This document shows positions 13,204-14,961 of a stretch of DNA of 14,961 bases, one piece after another; the first letter of the stretch is position 1, and every line of letters begins with the position of its first letter. The DNA is taken from NCBI GenBank assembly GCA_943325355.2, contig CALPPA020000012.1, positions 1 through 14,961 on the forward strand, read 5' to 3'. The notes under the pieces are model-generated. The model ran no database searches, was not told the DNA's origin, and saw nothing but the letters and a program-made list of their open reading frames with translations. Source of the DNA: Klebsiella pneumoniae. GTDB lineage: Bacteria; Bacteroidota; Bacteroidia; Flavobacteriales; Flavobacteriaceae. The position numbers and the translations under genes were made by a program.

Positions 13204-14961
13204 TTAATATAAATTATAACGCAACCCAAAGAATCCTCTAATCCCTTGATTTGGACCATAAACATAAGAGGTATCAAATGTTAAGCCATAAGGGTTGTCA
13301 GGAGTTACCATTGCTTGTCCATTCGAATCATATTGAACATTTTTGTCAAAAGGATCTTCAGTTCGGGAAATTAAGAAAGGATTATTACGTTTAGGCGTAA
13401 AGTTAAGTAGATTTTTTATTCCCCCAAACAATTCAAAGTTTTTCCAGCCTGAATACGTAAATTGAATGTTTTGTAAACTGTACCAAGGCGAATCAGGATT
13501 TCTCGGATCGGTTTCGCTTAATAGTGGTAATTTCATCGGGCTGTACACATTTCCGGTGTAATCAATGGATAATTTAATTGGATTAATTTTATACGAAACG
13601 GTCCAAGTTCCTGTAAAATTTTCGGTCAATATTGGTCTTATTTTTACGCCATTTTCAACATTCAATACATCCATATATGTTGCTCCGATTATGAATTTTA
13701 ATCCATTGGTAAAATTAAGGTCGGTATTGCAACTAATTCCTTGGCTTAAAGCATAGCCATCAATGTTGTTGTAAATGATTTTGTTGGGATCAGCTTCATA
13801 ATTGGGAATTATTTTATTGCTAAAACGGGTATAAAATGCGGTGGTTTCGACTCCCAAAAACGTTCCATTATCGAAGTAGATTTTCTTGATGAAATTCAAA
13901 TTAGCATTTACTGATTTTTCAGGATTTAGATTGTTTGCAATAACAACTTCTCTGGCACCAGTTAAAGCGGCGTGATCCTCTGTAAATAAGTTCACAACTC
14001 TAAATCCGGTTCCAGCGTTAAAACGAAAGATGTTATTGTCGTTGATTTTCCATTTATACGCCAATCGTGGAGTTAAAATAGTTCCGTGAATGGAATTGTA
14101 ATCGTATCGCAATCCCAATAAAACTTTGTGTTTTTCGTTAAAATTAATTTCGTCTTGTACAAATATCCCTGGAAGCCAAGTTTTTTCTGGATTATTTGCG
14201 GTTAAAATTGCCGTTGCTGGCGTATTGTCATCATAGTGAGTGTATCGGGATGCAATTCCAGCCAATACATCGTTTTTCCCTATTTTCTTGTCCCAAGTGA
14301 GTTGTAGAAATCCAATTTTTTGATTGGCAATATAAGATGTTGTTCCGTAACGACTGTCTTGAAAATGAATATTTCCAGAAAAGGACAGCATTAGTTTTTC
14401 GGTGGTGGGCATTTGATAACTTCCTATAAGTTCACCCCGTTTTGTGTAAATACTTTCGCCGTAAATTTCATCACTGCCGCGGTATTTCTTCTCCCATCGT
14501 ACATCGCCGCCCCAACGGTCTTCGTACATTCCGCGAACGGCAACCGAAAATAATCGGTTTTGATTTCGAGAAAAATTCCATTTATTAAAAACTGAAATTC
14601 TATTTTGTGCCGTTACATCTGTGAATCCATCTTTATCATTATCAATGGTTTGGTTGTAATTGAAATAATTGACTCCCAATAATGAAGTGGCTTTTTTGTT
14701 GATATTGAATTTCACTCCCAAATCGGTATTGGTTTCCAACCAAGAAGAGGTAAAAACATCTGCTGAAAATAGGGGAGCATTACTTGGATTTTTCGTTATA
14801 ATATTGATTAAACCGCCCACGGCTTCGCTTCCGTACAAAGAGGAAGCAGGTCCTTTCACTATTTCGATTCTTTCTACCAATGAATTCGGAATTCCAGACA
14901 AACCATAAACAGTAGATAAGCTACTGACAATTGGCATTCCATCAATCATCACCGAAGTATA
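13204..14961 (-). CDS. TonB-dependent outer-membrane receptor, N-terminus beyond window
   Basis: The C-terminal 585 residues of a receptor whose start lies past the window end. The frame is open to the last base and begins YTSVMIDGMPIVSS. The end of the plug domain is seen first: GIPNSLVERIEIVKGPASSLYGSEAVGGLINIITK, a typical plug motif. A 22-strand barrel follows, ending GFFGLRYNLY with a terminal aromatic residue as expected for outer-membrane insertion. GFRVVNLFTEDH and NLNPEKSVNA correspond to the FRAP- and NPxL-like segments of siderophore, heme and cobalamin receptors, with a histidine between them, so iron or heme uptake is possible but unproven. DNDKDGFTD (14617-14643) resembles a calcium-binding loop. 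It lacks a SusD partner nearby, so a polysaccharide SusC is unlikely. An exported thioredoxin-like protein is encoded downstream. Confidence 0.92.
   Translation of the reverse strand, partial: YTSVMIDGMPIVSSLSTVYGLSGIPNSLVERIEIVKGPASSLYGSEAVGGLINIITKNPSNAPLFSADVFTSSWLETNTDLGVKFNINKKATSLLGVNYFNYNQTIDNDKDGFTDVTAQNRISVFNKWNFSRNQNRLFSVAVRGMYEDRWGGDVRWEKKYRGSDEIYGESIYTKRGELIGSYQMPTTEKLMLSFSGNIHFQDSRYGTTSYIANQKIGFLQLTWDKKIGKNDVLAGIASRYTHYDDNTPATAILTANNPEKTWLPGIFVQDEINFNEKHKVLLGLRYDYNSIHGTILTPRLAYKWKINDNNIFRFNAGTGFRVVNLFTEDHAALTGAREVVIANNLNPEKSVNANLNFIKKIYFDNGTFLGVETTAFYTRFSNKIIPNYEADPNKIIYNNIDGYALSQGISCNTDLNFTNGLKFIIGATYMDVLNVENGVKIRPILTENFTGTWTVSYKINPIKLSIDYTGNVYSPMKLPLLSETDPRNPDSPWYSLQNIQFTYSGWKNFELFGGIKNLLNFTPKRNNPFLISRTEDPFDKNVQYDSNGQAMVTPDNPYGLTFDTSYVYGPNQGIRGFFGLRYNLY

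Overview
The window looks like chromosomal DNA of a Bacteroidetes bacterium, most probably Flavobacterium or a close relative. The DNA is AT-rich. Several genes have TAnnTTTG-type promoter boxes instead of E. coli-type -10 boxes, and starts mostly lack a Shine-Dalgarno sequence. The protein set also fits: a TonB-dependent receptor, many lipoproteins, a BrxA/BrxB-type bacilliredoxin and a class III-like PPK2. I see no tRNA, rRNA, insertion sequence, phage gene or CRISPR array.

Positions 1-2768 (minus strand, read from 2768 down): a compact operon of trhO (rhodanese-type tRNA U34 hydroxylase), trhP (peptidase-U32-type tRNA U34 hydroxylase) and a 4Fe-4S ferredoxin cut by the window edge. These are the O2-dependent and prephenate-dependent routes to the same modification, 5-hydroxyuridine at tRNA position 34, placed side by side. 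Both proteins end in the same ~85-residue domain, about 65% identical by hand alignment, so TrhO appears to carry a copy of the TrhP C-terminal domain. This is the most interesting feature of the window.

Positions 2904-4399 (minus strand): a small cysteine-rich lipoprotein and a PPK2-family polyphosphate kinase. An AT-rich divergent intergenic region follows (4400-4659).

Positions 4660-10357 (plus strand): a complete tripartite RND efflux operon of lipoprotein adaptor, HAE1-type permease and NodT-type outer-membrane lipoprotein. It is closed by two tandem terminators. No local transcriptional regulator is visible.

Positions 10539-11987 (plus strand): a membrane-anchored protein with three PAS domains and no output domain, ending where another domain would normally begin. 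A strong bidirectional terminator separates it from the convergent bacilliredoxin gene (12051-12461, minus).

Positions 12626-14961 (minus strand): an exported thioredoxin-like protein and, upstream of it, a TonB-dependent receptor that runs off the window end. A 48-bp inverted repeat lies between them. This repeat, and degenerate repeats at 2821-2870 and 12471-12495, look like dispersed intergenic repeats of flavobacterial genomes.
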